Below are positions 54,872-64,000 of a stretch of 64,000 bases of DNA, in pieces. The stretch is from Paeniroseomonas aquatica (GTDB taxonomy: Bacteria > Pseudomonadota > Alphaproteobacteria > Acetobacterales > Acetobacteraceae). The stretch is taken from NCBI RefSeq assembly GCF_030409335.1, contig NZ_JAUFPN010000020.1:1-64000 (forward strand), given 5' to 3'. The position numbers were made by a program, and so were the translations under genes. Numbering within the stretch: position 1 is the first letter of the stretch; every line of letters starts with the position of its first letter. The notes beneath the pieces were generated by a model. That model ran no database searches and had not been told where the DNA came from. It worked only from the letters and a program-made list of their open reading frames with translations.

Positions 54872-56689
54872 ATGGCGGAACGCGGAGGCCGAACGGGGCC
54901 GCAGGCGGGGCTTGCGCGGACGTCGGGACGGATCACCGCCGGCAGCCGGAGCGGAACGCCCTGGGGCAGCCTGCCCTGGATGCTGCTGGACATCGCCCGG
55001 AAGCGCCCGGCCCGGCCGATGCTGCGGCACTGGCGGGACGGCGCCTGGCAGCGGCTGAGCTGGGGCGACTTCGCCCTCGCGGTCGCCAGCGCTGCCGCCT
55101 GGCTGCGCGCCGCCGGGGTCAGCCCCGGCGACCGGGTGCTGCTGGTCAGCGAGAGCCGGCCGGAATTCAACATCGCGGATTGCGCGCTGATGGCGATCGG
55201 CGCCGTCACCGTGCCGACCTACACGACCAATACGGTGGCCGACCACCGCCACATCCTGGCCGATTCCGGCGCCCGCATCGCCATCGCCTCGACCGCCGCC
55301 CTGGCCGCGCGCATCGCCGCGGCGGCGCCGGCGCCGCTCGAGCTGCTGCTCGGCTTCGATGCGCTGCCCGCCCCGGGGGCCGCCGGCCGGGTCGCGGCCT
55401 GGCCCGAGGTGCTGGCGACGCCGGGCGACCTGCCGATGCTGCTGGCCGAGGTCGAGCTGATCCCCCCCGGGCGGCTGGCCTGCCTGATCTATACCTCCGG
55501 CACCGGCGGCACCCCGCGCGGGGTCATGCTGCCGCACCGGGCCATGCTGGCGAACCGCGACGGCGTCGCGGCGCTGGCCGAGCGGCTGCATCTCGACGGC
55601 ACCGTCTACCTCTCTTTCCTGCCGCTCTCGCACAGCTACGAGCACACGGTCGGCGTCTTCCTGCTGCCCTCGCTCGGCGTCGAGGTGGTCTACTCCCGCG
55701 GCGCCGACCGCATCGCCGCCGAATTCCAGGAATTCCAGCCGAGCATCGTCACCACCGTGCCGCGGCTCTTCGAGGTGCTGCGGACCCGGATGCTGGCCCA
55801 GCTCGAGAAGGAGGCGCCGTTCAAGCAAAAGCTGTTCCGGCGCGCCCTGGCGCTGGGGCTGAAGCGCGCCGACCGGCTGCCGCTCTCGGCCTGGGAAAGG
55901 CTGCAGGATGCGGTGCTCGACAGGCTGGTGCGGGACAAGGTGCGGGCCCGCTTCGGCGGCCGGCTGCAGGCGCTGGTCTCCGGCGGGGCGCGGCTGGACC
56001 CGGACCTGTCGGGCTTCTTCATCGGCCTCGGCCTGCCGCTGATCCAGGGCTATGGCCAGACCGAGGCCGGGCCGGTGATCGCGGTCAACCCGCCCTGGGA
56101 CAACCTGCGGCAGACCGTCGGCTACCCGCTGCCCGGCGTCGAGGCGCGGCTGGCCGCGGATGGCGAGCTGCTGGTCCGCGGCGCCCTGGTGATGGACGGC
56201 TACTGGGGCAACCCGGAGGCGACCGCCGCCGCCATCCGCCCGGCCGAGGGCGACCCCCCGGGCGCGGCGCCCTGGCTGCATACCGGCGACGTCGCCAGCA
56301 TCGAGGCGGCGGGCCCGGATGAGGGGCGGATCACCATCACCGACCGCAAGCGGGACTTCATCAAGACCCTCGGCGGCGACATGGTGAGCCCGGCCAAGCT
56401 GGAATCCCTGCTGATGGCCGAGCCCGAGATCGCCCAGGCGGTGGTCGCCGGCGAGGGCCAGGCCGGGGTGGTGGCGCTGCTGGTCGCGGCCGAGGGCCAG
56501 GCGGAGGGCATCGCCGAAGCGGTCGCCCGGGTGAATGCCAGGCTGTCCAGCATCGAGCGCATCCGCCGCTGGACCCTGGCACCCAGCCCCTTCTCGGTCG
56601 AGAACGGGCTGCTGACGCCGACGATGAAGGTGAAGCGCCGGGCGGTGCTGGCCCAGTACCGGGACGAGATCGCGGCCACCTACCGATAG
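54872..56689 (+). CDS. AMP-dependent acyl-CoA synthetase (long-chain type)
   Basis: A 605-residue ANL-superfamily adenylating enzyme. The phosphate loop is LIYTSGTGGTPRGVML near 211-226, the aromatic motif LSFLPLSHSYEHTVG follows, then GYGQTEAGPVIAV near 424, WLHTGDVASIE and ITDRKRDFIKTLGGDMVSP with the C-terminal Lys. The length and ending (LTPTMKVKRRAVLAQY) match long-chain fatty acyl-CoA ligases. The start at 54872 avoids overlap with the divergent pepF promoter region; a longer frame from 54770 is possible but has no signal. The methyltransferase gene follows after 11 bp. Confidence 0.88.
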   Translation: MAERGGRTGPQAGLARTSGRITAGSRSGTPWGSLPWMLLDIARKRPARPMLRHWRDGAWQRLSWGDFALAVASAAAWLRAAGVSPGDRVLLVSESRPEFNIADCALMAIGAVTVPTYTTNTVADHRHILADSGARIAIASTAALAARIAAAAPAPLELLLGFDALPAPGAAGRVAAWPEVLATPGDLPMLLAEVELIPPGRLACLIYTSGTGGTPRGVMLPHRAMLANRDGVAALAERLHLDGTVYLSFLPLSHSYEHTVGVFLLPSLGVEVVYSRGADRIAAEFQEFQPSIVTTVPRLFEVLRTRMLAQLEKEAPFKQKLFRRALALGLKRADRLPLSAWERLQDAVLDRLVRDKVRARFGGRLQALVSGGARLDPDLSGFFIGLGLPLIQGYGQTEAGPVIAVNPPWDNLRQTVGYPLPGVEARLAADGELLVRGALVMDGYWGNPEATAAAIRPAEGDPPGAAPWLHTGDVASIEAAGPDEGRITITDRKRDFIKTLGGDMVSPAKLESLLMAEPEIAQAVVAGEGQAGVVALLVAAEGQAEGIAEAVARVNARLSSIERIRRWTLAPSPFSVENGLLTPTMKVKRRAVLAQYRDEIAATYR

Positions 56690-56700
56690 GGAGATGCAGC

Positions 56701-57555
56701 ATGGCGGATGACAGGGCCGGACCCAATGCCGCGCAGGCCGCCTACTGGAACGGCCCGAGCACCCGCGCCTGGGCGACCCACCACGCGCGGATCGACGCCC
56801 GCTTCGCCCCGGTGCTGGCGCGGGCGCTGGATCGGGCCGCGCCGCGGCCGGGTGCCCGGGTGCTCGACATCGGCTGCGGCAGCGGCACCTCGACCCTGGC
56901 GCTGGCCGAGCGGGTCGGGCCGCAGGGGGCGGTGCTCGGCCTCGACATCGCCGCGGACTCGGTCGCGGTGGCGGAGCGGCGGATCGCCGCGGCGGGCCTC
57001 GCCCAGGCCCGGGTGATGCTGGCCGACGCGGCGACCCACCCCTTCGCACCCGCGGGCTTCGACCTGCTGTTCTCGCGCTTCGGGGTGATGTTCTTCCTCG
57101 ACCCGGTCGCCGCCTTCGGCCACATCCGGGGCGCGCTGAAGCCGGGGGCGGCGGTGGTGCTCGCGGCCTTCCGCAGCCCGGCCGAGAATGCCTGGGCGAC
57201 CGGCCCGGTCGCCGCGGTCCGCCACCTGCTGCCGCCGGCGATCCCGCCGGGGCCGGAGGAGCCGGGGCAGTTCGCCTTCGCCGATCCGGCCCGGGTGCAG
57301 CGGATCCTGCTCGGGGCCGGCTTCCGCGACGTGGCGCTGGAGGCGGCGGATCTGCCGATGCGGCTCGGCGCCGACGCGGCGGAGGCGGCGGATTTCGCCA
57401 TGACCATCGGCCAGGCGAGCCGCGCCGCGGCCGGCCTGCCCGAGGCGGCGCGGGCGGCGGTCCGGGAGGGCATCGCCGCCTTCTACCAGGCCCATGACAG
57501 CGCGGCGGGCGTGGTGATGCCCGCCGCGATCTGGCTGGTGACCGCGACCGCCTAG
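56701..57555 (+). CDS. class I SAM-dependent methyltransferase
   Basis: A 284-residue methyltransferase. The SAM loop is RVLDIGCGSGTSTLALAERVG near 54-74 and the second glycine segment VLGLDIAADSVAVAE follows. A later PEEPGQFAFADP and RILLGAGF resemble methyltransferases acting on small molecules such as quinone or polyketide-like acids. No metal or membrane features are evident. It follows the acyl-CoA ligase closely. Its TAG stop codon (57553-57555) lies inside a palindromic repeat. Confidence 0.85.
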   Translation: MADDRAGPNAAQAAYWNGPSTRAWATHHARIDARFAPVLARALDRAAPRPGARVLDIGCGSGTSTLALAERVGPQGAVLGLDIAADSVAVAERRIAAAGLAQARVMLADAATHPFAPAGFDLLFSRFGVMFFLDPVAAFGHIRGALKPGAAVVLAAFRSPAENAWATGPVAAVRHLLPPAIPPGPEEPGQFAFADPARVQRILLGAGFRDVALEAADLPMRLGADAAEAADFAMTIGQASRAAAGLPEAARAAVREGIAAFYQAHDSAAGVVMPAAIWLVTATA

Positions 57556-57602
57556 AGCAAACTCCGATCCGATGGACTCATCGGACCGGAGATTTTTGCT
57601 CG
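57552..57602. repeat. extragenic palindrome, copy 1
   Basis: A long imperfect hairpin starts CTAGAGCAAA and ends TTTTTGCTC. Inner arms are CTCCG with CGGAG and TCCGATG with CATCGGA. The TAG stop of the methyltransferase gene is part of the left tip. The T-run on the right arm would also suit a terminator for that gene. Confidence 0.65.
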
Positions 57603-57615
57603 CCAGAACAACACA

Positions 57616-57655
57616 CTAGAGCGGGGTCCGTGAGCCACTGCGAACGGAAACCGCT

Positions 57656-57659
<4 letters not shown>
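57616..57659. repeat. extragenic palindrome, copy 2
   Basis: CTAGAGCGG (57616-57624) is exactly complementary to CCGCTCTAG (57651-57659). It shares the CTAGAGC tip with copy 1, 64 bases away. The stop codon of aqpZ, read on the other strand, lies in the right tip. Confidence 0.7.
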
Positions 57660-58441
<782 letters not shown>

Positions 58442-58625
58442 GAGAGGATCCTCCCACAACGGCCGCCACCGGGCCGCCGGGGGAAGATCGTATACGTTTG
58501 TCCGGCGCCGAGCCCGGCGTCGCGGAAAATTGTCACCGGATGTCACGCAACCCTTCGGGCTGTCACCTGTCGGGGCCGCAGCAACAGGCCTTGCCGGTCC
58601 CGGTCGGCGGTGTACATCCGCGGGC

Positions 58626-59169
58626 ATGGCACGCGTGCGCATCATGGGCGCCTCCGGCAGCGGCACCTCCACCCTGGGGGCGGCGGTGGCGCAGCGGCTC
58701 GGCTGCCCGCTGCACGATGCCGACGCGCACTACTGGCTTCCCACCGACCCGCCCTTCCTCAGGCCGCGGCCGATGCCGGCCCGGCTCGAGCGGCTGCGGC
58801 GCCACCTCGGCCGCAGCGCCGACTGGGTGCTGGCGGGGGCGCTGGGCGGCTGGGGCGATGCGCTGGTGCCGGAGTTCGGGCTGGTGGTCTTCCTGCACCT
58901 GGACGCGCCGACCCGCCTCGCCCGGCTGCGGGCGCGGGAGGCGGCGCGGCATGGTGCGCGGATCGCGCCGGGCGGCGACCTGGCCGCGGTGCATGCCGCC
59001 TTCCTCGCCTGGGCCGCGGCCTATGACACCGGCGGCCTCGACCAGCAGCCGGGCGCAGCAGGAGAGCTGGCTGGCCGATCTGCCCTGCCCGGTGCTGCGG
59101 CTCGACTCCGGCGCCCCGCTGGCCGGCCTGGCGGCCGCGGTGCTGGCGGCTATTCCGGCAGCACGCTGA
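58626..59169 (+). pseudogene. P-loop kinase-like protein with a frameshift
   Basis: The gene would code for a protein of about 180 residues resembling small adenylate-kinase-like P-loop proteins. The Walker A motif is [13 protein letters not shown] near 6-18 and [14 protein letters not shown] follows. Up to AAYDTGGLDQQ (about 59050) one frame is clear; the continuation RAQQESWLADLPCPVLRLDSG lies in another. One extra C at about 59052 would explain it. The second frame ends in TGA at 59167-59169, and the frame of the first part runs on without meaning. It may be a real mutation or a sequencing error. Confidence 0.7.
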
Positions 59170-59491
59170 GCTCGAGCGGCAGCACCGCCCCCAGCCAGAG
59201 CGCATGCGCGGTATGGTCGGCCCGGGCATGGCCGGTCTCCGGGTGCACCAGCACGACCAGCCCGGCCCGGTGCAGCACCAGGAAGGACAGCAGGCCGGCC
59301 AGCAGATCCGGCGCGAAGGCGACCTGGTACATGGCGCCGGGATGCGGCCCGACCGGCCGGTCGTGCCAGCGGCCGAGCACGGCGGCGGGGAAGCGGGCCG
59401 CGATCGCCGCCCGCAGCGCCTCGGCCGCGGCGCGGGTGGTCACCGGGTCGTAGTAGACATGGGCGTGCCAGCCGGTGATCGTCGCGGCCAT
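59150..59491 (-). CDS. DOPA 4,5-dioxygenase-family protein
   Basis: A 113-residue member of the DOPA-4,5-dioxygenase-like family of small extradiol dioxygenases. His-rich motifs are WHAHVYYDP at the N-terminus, GRWHDRPVGPHPGAMYQVAF in the middle and LVHPETGHARADHTAHALWLG near the end. The length is normal for the family. It is convergent with the frameshifted P-loop gene and overlaps its end by 20 bases, and it is divergent from ada, 80 bp away. The natural substrate in bacteria is unknown. Confidence 0.83.
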   Translation of the reverse strand: MAATITGWHAHVYYDPVTTRAAAEALRAAIAARFPAAVLGRWHDRPVGPHPGAMYQVAFAPDLLAGLLSFLVLHRAGLVVLVHPETGHARADHTAHALWLGAVLPLELSVLPE

Positions 59492-59571
59492 CGGGATCGT
59501 CCTTCCTGCGCCGCCATGCCAGCGCAACGCCCGGATGGCCGCAAGCCCCGCGCCGGGCGCATCATCCTGGC

Positions 59572-60672
59572 ATGCCCGACAGCAGCCCCCTCCCCGACCT
59601 CCTTCCCGAAGCGCCCGCGGCCGGCGGCGACGATGCCCGCTGGGAGGCCCTGGTGGCGCGCGACCCCGCCCCGGCCGGCGGACCCTTCCTCTATGCGGTG
59701 ACGACGCAGGGGGTCTTCTGCCGCCCCGGCTGCCCCTCCCGCCCGCCACTGCGGCGGAACGTCCGCTTCTACGCCGACGCCGCCACCGCCGAGGCGGCCG
59801 GCTTCCGCGCCTGCAAGCGCTGCGACCCGAAGGGCGAGCGGGCGGCGATCCATGCCGCGGCCATCGGCGCCGCCTGCGCCCTGATCGAGGCCAGCGAGGG
59901 CATCCCCTCGCTCGCCGCCCTGGCCGGGCGCGCCGGCTATGCCCGGCACCATTTCCTCCGCCTGTTCAAGGAGATCACCGGCGTGACCCCGCATTCCTAT
60001 GCCGCCTCCGTCCGCGCCCGCCGGCTGCAGGCCTCGCTCGCCGCCGGCGACCGCGTCGCCGAGGCCGTCGCCGGCGCCGGCTACGGCAGCGAGAGCCGGG
60101 TCTACGAGGCCCCCGGCCGGGTGCTCGGCATGACCCCCGGCGCGGCCCGGCGCGGCGGCGCCGGCGAGACCATCCGCATCGCCACGGCCGTCAGCGCCCT
60201 GGGCCCGGTGATGATCGGCGCCACTGACAGCGGCGTCTGCTTCATCGGCTTTGCCGAGGATTTCGGGACGCTGGAGGGCGACCTCCGCCAGCGCTTCCCG
60301 CAGGCGCGGATCGAGGCGGCTCCCGAGGCGCTGGCCGGGACGGTGCGGCAGGTGGTGGGCTTCCTGGCGGAGCCGAGAGCCGCGCTGGCCCTGCCGCTCG
60401 ACCTGCGCGGCACCGCCTTCCAGCGCCGGGTTTGGGAGGCGCTGCAGGCCATCCCCTTCGGCCAGACCAGGACCTATGGGGAGATGGCGGTCGCCATCGG
60501 GGCGCCGAAGGCGGTGCGGGCGGTGGCCCGGGCCTGCGCGCAGAACCATGTCTCCCTGGCGGTGCCCTGCCACCGGGTGGTGGGCAAGGACGGCGACCTG
60601 ACCGGCTACCGCTGGGGGGTGCCGCGCAAGCGGGCGCTGCTGGCGCAGGAGAAGGCGGCGGCCAAGGCCTAG
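59572..60672 (+). CDS. ada: Ada-type bifunctional DNA-repair methyltransferase and regulator
   Basis: A 366-residue Ada protein. The N-terminal zinc domain has the four Cys in GVFCRPGCP and FRACKRCDP (Cys residues about 50-86), the first of which takes methyl from DNA phosphates. An AraC-like helix-turn-helix (ARHHFLRLFKEITGVTPHSY) follows, and the C-terminal half is the O6-alkylguanine methyltransferase with active Cys in AVPCHRVVGKDG. On methylation it normally activates its own gene and alkylation-repair partners. No alkB is adjacent here. Length and order match E. coli Ada. Confidence 0.93.
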   Translation: MPDSSPLPDLLPEAPAAGGDDARWEALVARDPAPAGGPFLYAVTTQGVFCRPGCPSRPPLRRNVRFYADAATAEAAGFRACKRCDPKGERAAIHAAAIGAACALIEASEGIPSLAALAGRAGYARHHFLRLFKEITGVTPHSYAASVRARRLQASLAAGDRVAEAVAGAGYGSESRVYEAPGRVLGMTPGAARRGGAGETIRIATAVSALGPVMIGATDSGVCFIGFAEDFGTLEGDLRQRFPQARIEAAPEALAGTVRQVVGFLAEPRAALALPLDLRGTAFQRRVWEALQAIPFGQTRTYGEMAVAIGAPKAVRAVARACAQNHVSLAVPCHRVVGKDGDLTGYRWGVPRKRALLAQEKAAAKA

Positions 60673-60747
60673 CCCGCACGCGGGCGTTCCACCCGATGCC
60701 GGGAATGCCCTAGCATCCGCCCAAGCAAGACGGATGGGGAGCGGGCG

Positions 60748-61785
60748 ATGGCCAGGCAGGCGCATTCCGGCGCGGCGGAGGGGCCGGGCATCCAGGCCCT
60801 GGGCTATGTCGGGATCGAGGCGACCAGCCCGGCGGACTGGGCCGGCTTCGGCACCGGCCTGCTCGGGCTGCAGCTCGCCGAGCGCAGCGCGGCGCAGCTG
60901 GTCTTCCGCATGGACGACCGCCGGCAGCGGCTGGTGGTGACCCCAGGCGCGCGGGACGGCGCCCGCTGCTTCGGCTGGGAGGTCGCCGATGCCGCGGCGC
61001 TGGAGGCGCTGGCCGCCCGGCTGGAGGCGGCCGGGGTGGCGGTCGCCCGCGGCGACGCGGCGCTGGCGGCGCAGCGGCGCGTCGCCGGGCTGGTGGTGGC
61101 CGCCGACCCGGCGGGCAACCGGATCGAGCTGGTCCACGGCGCCGAGGCCGCCGACGCGCCCTTCCGGCCGGGGCGCTGCATCAGCGGCTTCCGTACCGGC
61201 GCGCTCGGCATGGGCCATGCGGTGCTGACGGTGGAGCGGGCGGCGCCGGTGCTCGCCTTCTACCGCGACCTGCTCGGCTTCGGGGTCTCCGACTACGTCA
61301 CCCACCCCTTCACCGCCTGGTTCCTGCACGTGAACGGGCGGCACCATTCGCTGGCGCTGATCGAGACCGGCAGCGCCGGGCTGCACCACCTGATGCTCGA
61401 GCTGTTCAGCCTCGACGACGTCGGCCAGGGCTACGACCTGGCCCAGCTCGAGGACGGCCGCGTCGCCACCACCCTCGGGCGCCACACCAACGACTACATG
61501 ACCAGCTTCTACGCCCGCACCCCCGGCGGCTTCCTGGTGGAGTACGGCTGGGGCGGCCGCGTGGTGGACCCGGCGCGCTGGCAGCCGGTGGAGATGACCT
61601 CGGGGCCGAGCCTCTGGGGGCATGAGCGGTCCTGGGGCTCGCCGGAGATGCGGGCCGAGGCGCGGCGGCTGATGCTGCAGGCCGCCGCCGCCGGCGAGCG
61701 GGCGCCGGTGCAGGTGCTGCCGGGCAACCACGCGGTGATGCCCGGCGCCTGCCCCTGGTGGGACCAGCTGCGGGCGGCCGAATGA
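60748..61785 (+). CDS. type I extradiol dioxygenase-like VOC-family protein
   Basis: A 345-residue two-domain vicinal-oxygen-chelate protein like BphC. The first domain (about 13-135) has lost metal ligands, as in BphC. The second has the iron ligands in LGMGHAVLTV (His), GLHHLMLEL (His) and GGFLVEYGWGG (Glu). GRHTNDYMTSFYARTP is the usual active-site loop. It should cleave a catechol-type ring or a related acid. GGGGAG lies upstream of the ATG. It is coupled by ATGA overlap to the Bug receptor gene that follows, suggesting both serve the same aromatic or carboxylate substrate. Confidence 0.87.
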   Translation: MARQAHSGAAEGPGIQALGYVGIEATSPADWAGFGTGLLGLQLAERSAAQLVFRMDDRRQRLVVTPGARDGARCFGWEVADAAALEALAARLEAAGVAVARGDAALAAQRRVAGLVVAADPAGNRIELVHGAEAADAPFRPGRCISGFRTGALGMGHAVLTVERAAPVLAFYRDLLGFGVSDYVTHPFTAWFLHVNGRHHSLALIETGSAGLHHLMLELFSLDDVGQGYDLAQLEDGRVATTLGRHTNDYMTSFYARTPGGFLVEYGWGGRVVDPARWQPVEMTSGPSLWGHERSWGSPEMRAEARRLMLQAAAAGERAPVQVLPGNHAVMPGACPWWDQLRAAE

Positions 61786-62762
61786 TGCGGCGGCGCGGGT
61801 TGCTCGGCGCCGCGGCGCTGGCGCTGCCGGCGGCGGGGCGGGCGCAGGAGGCGCCGCCGCCGGGCCTGGCCGGGAAGCCGGTGCGGATCGTGATCGGCTT
61901 CACCCCCGGCGGGGCGGTCGACATCCTGGCCCGCGCGGTGGCGCCGCGGCTGGGCGAGGCGCTGGGCCAGCCGGTGGTGGTGGAGAACCGGCCGGGCGCC
62001 GGCGCGGCGATCGCCACCGAGGCGGTGGTGCGCGCCCCGCCGGACGGGCTGACCCTCGGCTATGCCAGCGTCGGCGTGCTGGTGGTGGCGCCGCTGGTCT
62101 TCCGCGACCTGCCCTACGACCCGGCGCAGGACCTCCAGCCGGTCGGGCTGCTGGCGGATATCGCCAATGTGCTGGTGGTGCCGCCCTCCCGCCCCTGGCA
62201 CCGGCTGGAGGAATTTCTCGCCGCGGCGCGGGCGCGGCCGGGCTCGCTGAACTGGGGGCATAGCGGGGTCGGCACGGCGGGCTTCCTCGCGGCCTACCTG
62301 CTCGACCAGATGGCGGGGATCTCGACCGTCGGCGTCGCCTATCGCGGCGGGGCGCCGCTGGCGACCGACCTCATGGGCGGGCGGCTGGATTATGCGCTCT
62401 CGACCTCGGCCAGCGTGCTGGGACAGATCCGCGAGGGCAAGCTGCGGGCGCTGGCGGTCTCCTCCCCGGTGCGGCAGCCCTGGCTGCCGGAGGTGCCGAC
62501 CATCGCCGAGGCGGGGGTGCCGGGCTTCGGCGTCGCCGGCTGGGGCGGGCTGGTGGTGCCGCGCGCCACGCCGGCGCCGATCGTGGCGCGGCTGGAGGCG
62601 GCACTGCGGGAGACGGTGGCCGATGCCGGCGTGCGGGCGCTGTTCCACCGCAACGGGCTGCTGCCGCTGGAGGGCGGGGCGGCGGATTTCGCCGCGCTCT
62701 GGGCCAGCGAGACGGCGCGCTGGACCCCGGTGATCAGGGCCAGCGGCGCCAGGCCGGACTGA
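61782..62762 (+). CDS. Bug/TctC-family periplasmic solute receptor
   Basis: A 326-residue receptor. The signal is MMRRRGLLGAAALALPAAGRAQ. The mature part includes VRIVIGFTPGGAVDILARAVAPRL, GQPVVVENRPGAGAAIATEAV, NWGHSGVGTAGFL and GVAYRGGAPLATDLMGGRLD. It should bind a small carboxylate. It overlaps the stop of the dioxygenase-like gene by ATGA, an unusual and informative coupling of an exported receptor with a ring-cleaving enzyme. Its stop lies directly against that of the convergent M81 gene. Confidence 0.9.
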   Translation: MMRRRGLLGAAALALPAAGRAQEAPPPGLAGKPVRIVIGFTPGGAVDILARAVAPRLGEALGQPVVVENRPGAGAAIATEAVVRAPPDGLTLGYASVGVLVVAPLVFRDLPYDPAQDLQPVGLLADIANVLVVPPSRPWHRLEEFLAAARARPGSLNWGHSGVGTAGFLAAYLLDQMAGISTVGVAYRGGAPLATDLMGGRLDYALSTSASVLGQIREGKLRALAVSSPVRQPWLPEVPTIAEAGVPGFGVAGWGGLVVPRATPAPIVARLEAALRETVADAGVRALFHRNGLLPLEGGAADFAALWASETARWTPVIRASGARPD

Positions 62763-64000
62763 TCAGAGGGTCGGCCCGTTCGCCCCGGGATCGAGCGGGT
62801 AGATCGGCCGTCGCACGTTGCGGAACGTGAGCTGGCCATAGTCCGAGGTGCAAACGCCGATGCCGGCGCATTCGACGATCTCGCGCGCCAGCGGGCCGAG
62901 CGCGGCGCGCCAGTGCACCCGGCTCTTGATCGCCAGGTAGCGCTTGTCGCGCGGCTCGATGCCGAGGATGCGGAACATGTCGGGCGAGACCGGCTCGATC
63001 TGCCGCGTCACCAGCACGATCTCGACCGCGCCGGTATCGAGCACCACGGTCGGGCCCATGTAGACCTTGAGCCCGGGCGAGAGCCCCGCCTTGGTGACGA
63101 AGGTGCCGGCCGAGATGGTCTTCACCGTGCCGGTCACCGTCAGCGGCCTGGAGGATTGCGGCAGCGCCGGCATCGGCAGCTTGCCGCCGAGGGCCAGGGT
63201 GACGGTGGCGCCGATCCCGGCCGCCTGGCAGGCGGCGACGGCTTCCGGGTCGCAGAGGCCGAAGAAGGCGACATCCTCCAGGCCCTGGCGCAGGATCTCG
63301 GCCAGGGTCTCGGTCGTGTCCATGGTGCCGCCGCTGGCGCAATTGTCGTAGTGGTCGAGCAGCACGACGGGAAGATCCGCCCTGGTCGCGCCGGCGGCCT
63401 TGGCGCGGGCGACGCTTTCCGCCAGCGGCTCGGGCCTGAAGGTGAAGTCCTGCCGCGCCTTCCAGGCGAAGTCGATCAGCTCGGCCACCATGGCCTGGGC
63501 TTCGGCCGGATCGTCGTCGGTGGTGACCACGGCGGAGAGGCCGGCGTATTCGATGTCGGCATGCGGGAAGCCGACGTAGAGGCTGGCGGCCAGCGCCCGG
63601 CCGCTGGCCTCCCAGCCGGCGCAGAGTGCCTGCAGCTCGCGGTTGGGGAAGGCATGGGTGCCCTGGGCCATGACGTGGGGCAGCATCGGCGCCCGGGCCC
63701 AGGCGGTGGTCGGCTTCACCTCCCCGGCCAGGACGCGCAGTAGGATGCGGGCGGCGCGCTCGGCGGTCTCGGCCTGATCGACGTGGGGATAGGTGTGGTA
63801 GCCGCAGGTGACGACCGGGCCTTCCACCATATTGGCATGGACGTTGGCGTGCATGTCGTAGGCGATGGCGATCGGCGTGGTGCCGTCGATGGCGCGGATG
63901 CGGCGGACCAGCTCGCCCTCGCCGTCGTCGAAGCCCTCGGCGACCATGGCGCCGTGCAGGTCGAGCAGGATGCCGTCATGGCCGCCGGCGGCGACCGCCG
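62763..64000 (-). CDS. M81-family metallopeptidase (MlrC-like), 5' end beyond the window
   Basis: The C-terminal 410 or so residues of a MlrC/microcystinase C-type protein. The visible start LLDLHGAMVAEGFDDGEGELVRRIR, then AIAYDMHANVHANMVEG and TCGYHTYPHVDQ carry the zinc-binding His and Asp residues, and LPVVLLDHYDNCASGGTMDTTE is a further conserved part. MlrC helps degrade microcystin in sphingomonads, but most homologues are uncharacterised peptidases or amidases. In alphaproteobacteria they are often beside Bug receptors, as here. The gene continues past base 64000. Confidence 0.88.
   Translation of the reverse strand, partial: AVAAGGHDGILLDLHGAMVAEGFDDGEGELVRRIRAIDGTTPIAIAYDMHANVHANMVEGPVVTCGYHTYPHVDQAETAERAARILLRVLAGEVKPTTAWARAPMLPHVMAQGTHAFPNRELQALCAGWEASGRALAASLYVGFPHADIEYAGLSAVVTTDDDPAEAQAMVAELIDFAWKARQDFTFRPEPLAESVARAKAAGATRADLPVVLLDHYDNCASGGTMDTTETLAEILRQGLEDVAFFGLCDPEAVAACQAAGIGATVTLALGGKLPMPALPQSSRPLTVTGTVKTISAGTFVTKAGLSPGLKVYMGPTVVLDTGAVEIVLVTRQIEPVSPDMFRILGIEPRDKRYLAIKSRVHWRAALGPLAREIVECAGIGVCTSDYGQLTFRNVRRPIYPLDPGANGPTL

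Overview
The window is about 72% G+C (my estimate) with coding on both strands. Its content suggests a soil or water alphaproteobacterium, most likely Acetobacteraceae (Roseomonas-like): three intact Bug/TctC-type solute receptors plus a decayed one, three CaiB/BaiF CoA-transferases, HWE/HisKA_2 histidine kinases and a split-alpha pntA-pntB transhydrogenase. This placement is inference from gene content only. I recognised no rRNA, tRNA or CRISPR array.

Layout. 1-605: right end of an IS66-type element. 0.9-10.2 kb: YheT-like hydrolase, CoA-transferase, malonyl-CoA decarboxylase, aldehyde dehydrogenase, transglutaminase-like protein, Na+/H+ antiporter and a luciferase-like oxidoreductase. 10.2-15.6 kb (minus strand): Tat-exported Gfo/Idh/MocA protein, Rieske-FAD reductase and a lone AceE-like E1. 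15.8-21.1 kb: a signalling block with an HWE kinase, a CHASE3 kinase, a single-domain receiver and a receiver-kinase hybrid. It is followed by an unusual array of helically phased 10-bp repeats. 21.3-28.7 kb: acyl-CoA block with nnr, two crotonases, a Bug receptor, a decayed Bug copy, an HMG-CoA-lyase-like protein whose frame runs through the decayed gene in antisense, and a divergent SucD-like/SucC-like pair. 28.8-34.5 kb: OmpR-type regulator, RraA-like protein, trmO, an AsmA-like protein and a CoA-transferase with a tiny coupled upstream ORF. 34.7-40.4 kb: small lipoprotein, TauD-type dioxygenase, CoA-transferase, two overlapping amidohydrolases and a Bug receptor. 40.5-44.0 kb: acyl-CoA dehydrogenase, PIG-L deacetylase, NodS-like methyltransferase and convergent glycosyltransferase, the best candidate here for an uncharacterised biosynthetic system. 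44.3-47.6 kb: small protein, SDR, a frameshifted polytopic membrane protein and a remnant of an MgtA-type Mg2+ P-type ATPase. 47.7-64 kb: rutB, pntB-pntAB-pntAA, ABC1 kinase, pepF, AMP-ligase, methyltransferase, aqpZ, a frameshifted P-loop protein, a DOPA-dioxygenase-like protein, ada, an extradiol-dioxygenase-like VOC protein, a third Bug receptor and a partial M81 (MlrC) protein.

How they work together. Much of the window looks like accessory catabolism: periplasmic capture of carboxylates (Bug receptors), CoA activation or transfer (CaiB, SucCD-like, AMP-ligase), and acyl-CoA processing (crotonases, HMG-CoA-lyase-like, malonyl-CoA decarboxylase, acyl-CoA dehydrogenase). At least four genes show decay (frameshifts or internal deletions) and one has acquired an antisense-derived tail, so the region appears to be turning over. 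Many same-strand neighbours overlap by 4 nt (ATGA/GTGA), which fixed several start codons. G+C-rich hairpins lie between several convergent genes.
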